From: Deltaproteobacteria bacterium
GTDB taxonomy: Bacteria; Desulfobacterota; Desulfobaccia; Desulfobaccales; 0-14-0-80-60-11
Direction of reading: 5' to 3'
DNA length: 6,272 bases
NCBI GenBank assembly: GCA_021817645.1
Contig: JAKAGH010000192.1
Location: forward strand, 1-6,272
Notes under the pieces: generated by a model
Databases searched by the model: none
What the model was told of the DNA's origin: nothing
Seen by the model: only the letters and a program-made list of their open reading frames with translations
Made by a program: the position numbers and the translations under genes
Part shown: piece by piece, positions 5,181 to 6,272 of the stretch
Numbering within the stretch: position 1 is the first letter of the stretch
How the letters are laid out: every line of letters starts with the position of its first letter

Positions 5181-6206
5181 GTGCCTGGACGAATTACGCC
5201 CAACCTGGAGAATTGTTCTCCAGCGGAACTGGAAGTGGCCGCCAAAGCTGCCCCTTCCAGACGGAGCCATGTTCGTTTGATGGCCATCAGGGCCTTGACC
5301 TTGAATATTCCTGCTGAGCAAGTGGCCGCCTTATACAGCGTCTCGCTGCGCAGTTTGAACAACTGGGTCAGATGGTTCAATCAACAAGGTATCGACGGCC
5401 TCGTCGAAGGGGCGCGCACCGGGCGGCCGTCCAAGATTACCCCGGAGCAAAGCGCCCATTACCGCCAACTCATCGAACAGCCGGAATTAGCCGACCAACT
5501 CCATTGGACGGCAGTGAAATTTCATGGTTATCTCCGGCAAGAACTCCAGCATGAAATCGGCTATCGCACCGTGGTGCGCTGGCTGCATGACAATAATTTT
5601 CGCCTGAAGGTGCCGCAGCCCTGGCCGGACCGCCAGGATGAAGCACAGCGGCAGCTATTTCTGGAGCGGCTCAAGGGCTATCTCCTCGATGACGACATAG
5701 ATATCTGGTACTTGGACGAGATGGGCATTGAAGGCGACCCCCGCCCCCGGCGACGCTGGGCCCAGAAGGGGACCAAGGTCCGGGTGCCCTATTACGGCGA
5801 GCACCTCCGCATGAACGTTACCGGGCTGGTGGGTCCCCGGAACGGTCAGTTTTATGCCCTGGAGTTCACCCACACCGACAGCGAAGTCTTTCAAGTGTTT
5901 TTGGACCATGCCAATCAAGATGTAAAACTTGAAAGGCCAATAAATATCATTATTTGCGATAACGCCACCTGGCATAAGAAGAAGTCTTTGAAATGGGGCG
6001 CCTTCGAACCGGTGTTCTTGCCGCCCTACTCTCCGGACTTAAACCCCATTGAACGCTTATGGCTGCTAATCAAGGCCGAATGGTTCACTGATTTCTTCGC
6101 CAAGACTCGGCAACAATTGCTGGAGCGCATCGATCAGGCCCTTTTATGGGTCATGCAGCGAACCGGAGACAATCAAAGGACTTGCTCCCTGGAGCGATTC
6201 ACGTGA
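5181..6206 (+). CDS. IS630-family DDE transposase
   Basis: This 341-residue protein should excise and insert the surrounding element at TA sites. Residues about 30-85 form the helix-turn-helix DNA-binding region of the family (EQVAALYSVSLRSLNNWVRWF, then GIDGLVEGARTGRPSK). A second helical segment follows (about 88-145). The DDE_3-type catalytic domain carries D179 (IWYLDEMGIEG), D260 (IIICDNATWHK) and E291 within PPYSPDLNPIERLW. Thirty residues separate the second Asp from the Glu. No frameshift or premature stop is seen. The chosen GTG at 5181 is the first possible start, because an in-frame TGA lies at 5175-5177. No good ribosome binding site precedes it, so expression may be low, or the true start may be an internal GTG at codon 19. 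An internal ATG at codon 34 would cut into the helix-turn-helix region. Confidence 0.95.
   Translation: MPGRITPNLENCSPAELEVAAKAAPSRRSHVRLMAIRALTLNIPAEQVAALYSVSLRSLNNWVRWFNQQGIDGLVEGARTGRPSKITPEQSAHYRQLIEQPELADQLHWTAVKFHGYLRQELQHEIGYRTVVRWLHDNNFRLKVPQPWPDRQDEAQRQLFLERLKGYLLDDDIDIWYLDEMGIEGDPRPRRRWAQKGTKVRVPYYGEHLRMNVTGLVGPRNGQFYALEFTHTDSEVFQVFLDHANQDVKLERPINIIICDNATWHKKKSLKWGAFEPVFLPPYSPDLNPIERLWLLIKAEWFTDFFAKTRQQLLERIDQALLWVMQRTGDNQRTCSLERFT
5205..5223 (+). repeat. Perfect hairpin inside the 5' end of the IS630 transposase gene
   Basis: CTGGAGAA (5205-5212) and TTCTCCAG (5216-5223) are an 8-bp perfect inverted repeat with a 3-nt loop, starting 24 nt after the first base of the GTG. In mRNA it would be a stable stem early in the gene. 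No T-run follows, so it is not a terminator. Confidence 0.5.
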
Positions 6207-6227
6207 TACCCACTCACTCCTCATTGA

Positions 6228-6251
6228 GGAAAGAATTTTCGGCAAACGCTA
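6228..6251 (-). repeat. IS630 right terminal inverted repeat
   Basis: Read on the minus strand it begins TAGCGTTTGCC and ends TTCTTTCC, matching the left end at 20 of 24 positions. Confidence 0.87.
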
Positions 6252-6253
6252 TA
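6252..6253 (+). repeat. TA target duplication of the IS630 element, right copy
   Basis: TA follows the right end directly and pairs with the copy at 5089-5090. Confidence 0.8.
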
Positions 6254-6272
6254 ATTCAAAAAAGATACTTCT
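6254..6272. other. Chromosomal flank to the right of both insertions
   Basis: The last 19 bp are AT-rich and resemble the intergenic DNA before 3728. They are inferred to be the continuation of that region before the two insertions. They are too short to show a gene. Confidence 0.5.

Larger units (their letters stand above)
5091..6251 (+). mobile_element. Complete IS630-family insertion sequence, 1161 bp
   Basis: The ends 5091-5114 and 6228-6251 are inverted repeats matching at 20 of 24 positions. Both begin TAGCG and are flanked by TA dinucleotides, the target duplication expected for IS630. One uninterrupted transposase gene (5181-6206) fills most of the element. The 90-bp leader has a 12-bp palindrome but no convincing promoter. 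The element sits 11 bp right of the IS5 copy with its transposase in the same direction. The two do not form a composite transposon, because they belong to different families with unrelated ends. Confidence 0.9.

Noticed and set aside
3729..6251. Composite transposon formed by the two insertion sequences
   Set aside because: The elements belong to different families, have unrelated ends, each has its own target duplication, and only 11 bp of DNA lie between them.

Overview
The window carries the flagellar filament genes of a motile bacterium on the minus strand, followed by two complete insertion sequences with transposases on the plus strand. The organism looks like a Gram-negative of the deltaproteobacterial / Desulfobacterota type. 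This rests on the flagellin and FliD sequence style, an exact sigma-28 promoter, a probable sigma-54 promoter and fairly GC-rich coding DNA. The placement is an inference, and no species can be named from the sequence alone.

Flagellar block, minus strand, read from right to left. It starts with a sigma-28 promoter (3345-3371). A leader of about 115 nt follows, with two CsrA-type GGA sites, one of them covering the ribosome binding site. Next come flagellin (3221-2340), a GC-rich stem-loop, and a probable sigma-54 promoter. FliD (2175-466) and FliS (404 to the left edge, nearly complete) end the block. The three proteins act together: FliS keeps new flagellin unfolded for export, FliD caps the growing filament, and flagellin builds it. 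The layout suggests a strong late-class flagellin transcript, with fliD-fliS also expressed from its own promoter.

Upstream of the flagellin promoter is a 357-bp AT-rich stretch without genes (3372-3728). It holds a dense cluster of the hexamer AACTTA/TAAGTT in both orientations, several forming dyads.

Mobile block. An IS5-family element (3729-5079, 1351 bp) has 16-bp inverted ends with one mismatch and a 4-bp TTAG duplication. Only 11 bp to the right is an IS630-family element (5091-6251, 1161 bp) with 24-bp ends matching at 20 positions and a TA duplication. Both transposases keep their DDE residues and both elements look intact. Removing both elements and one copy of each duplication joins 3728 to 5084-5090 and then 6254-6272, giving the inferred uninterrupted sequence. 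Neither insertion breaks a recognisable gene or the flagellin promoter.

I found no CRISPR array, tRNA or rRNA gene, or defence system. The observations best worth a second look are the CsrA-type flagellin leader, the AACTTA cluster, and the control-like structures around the two transposase starts.
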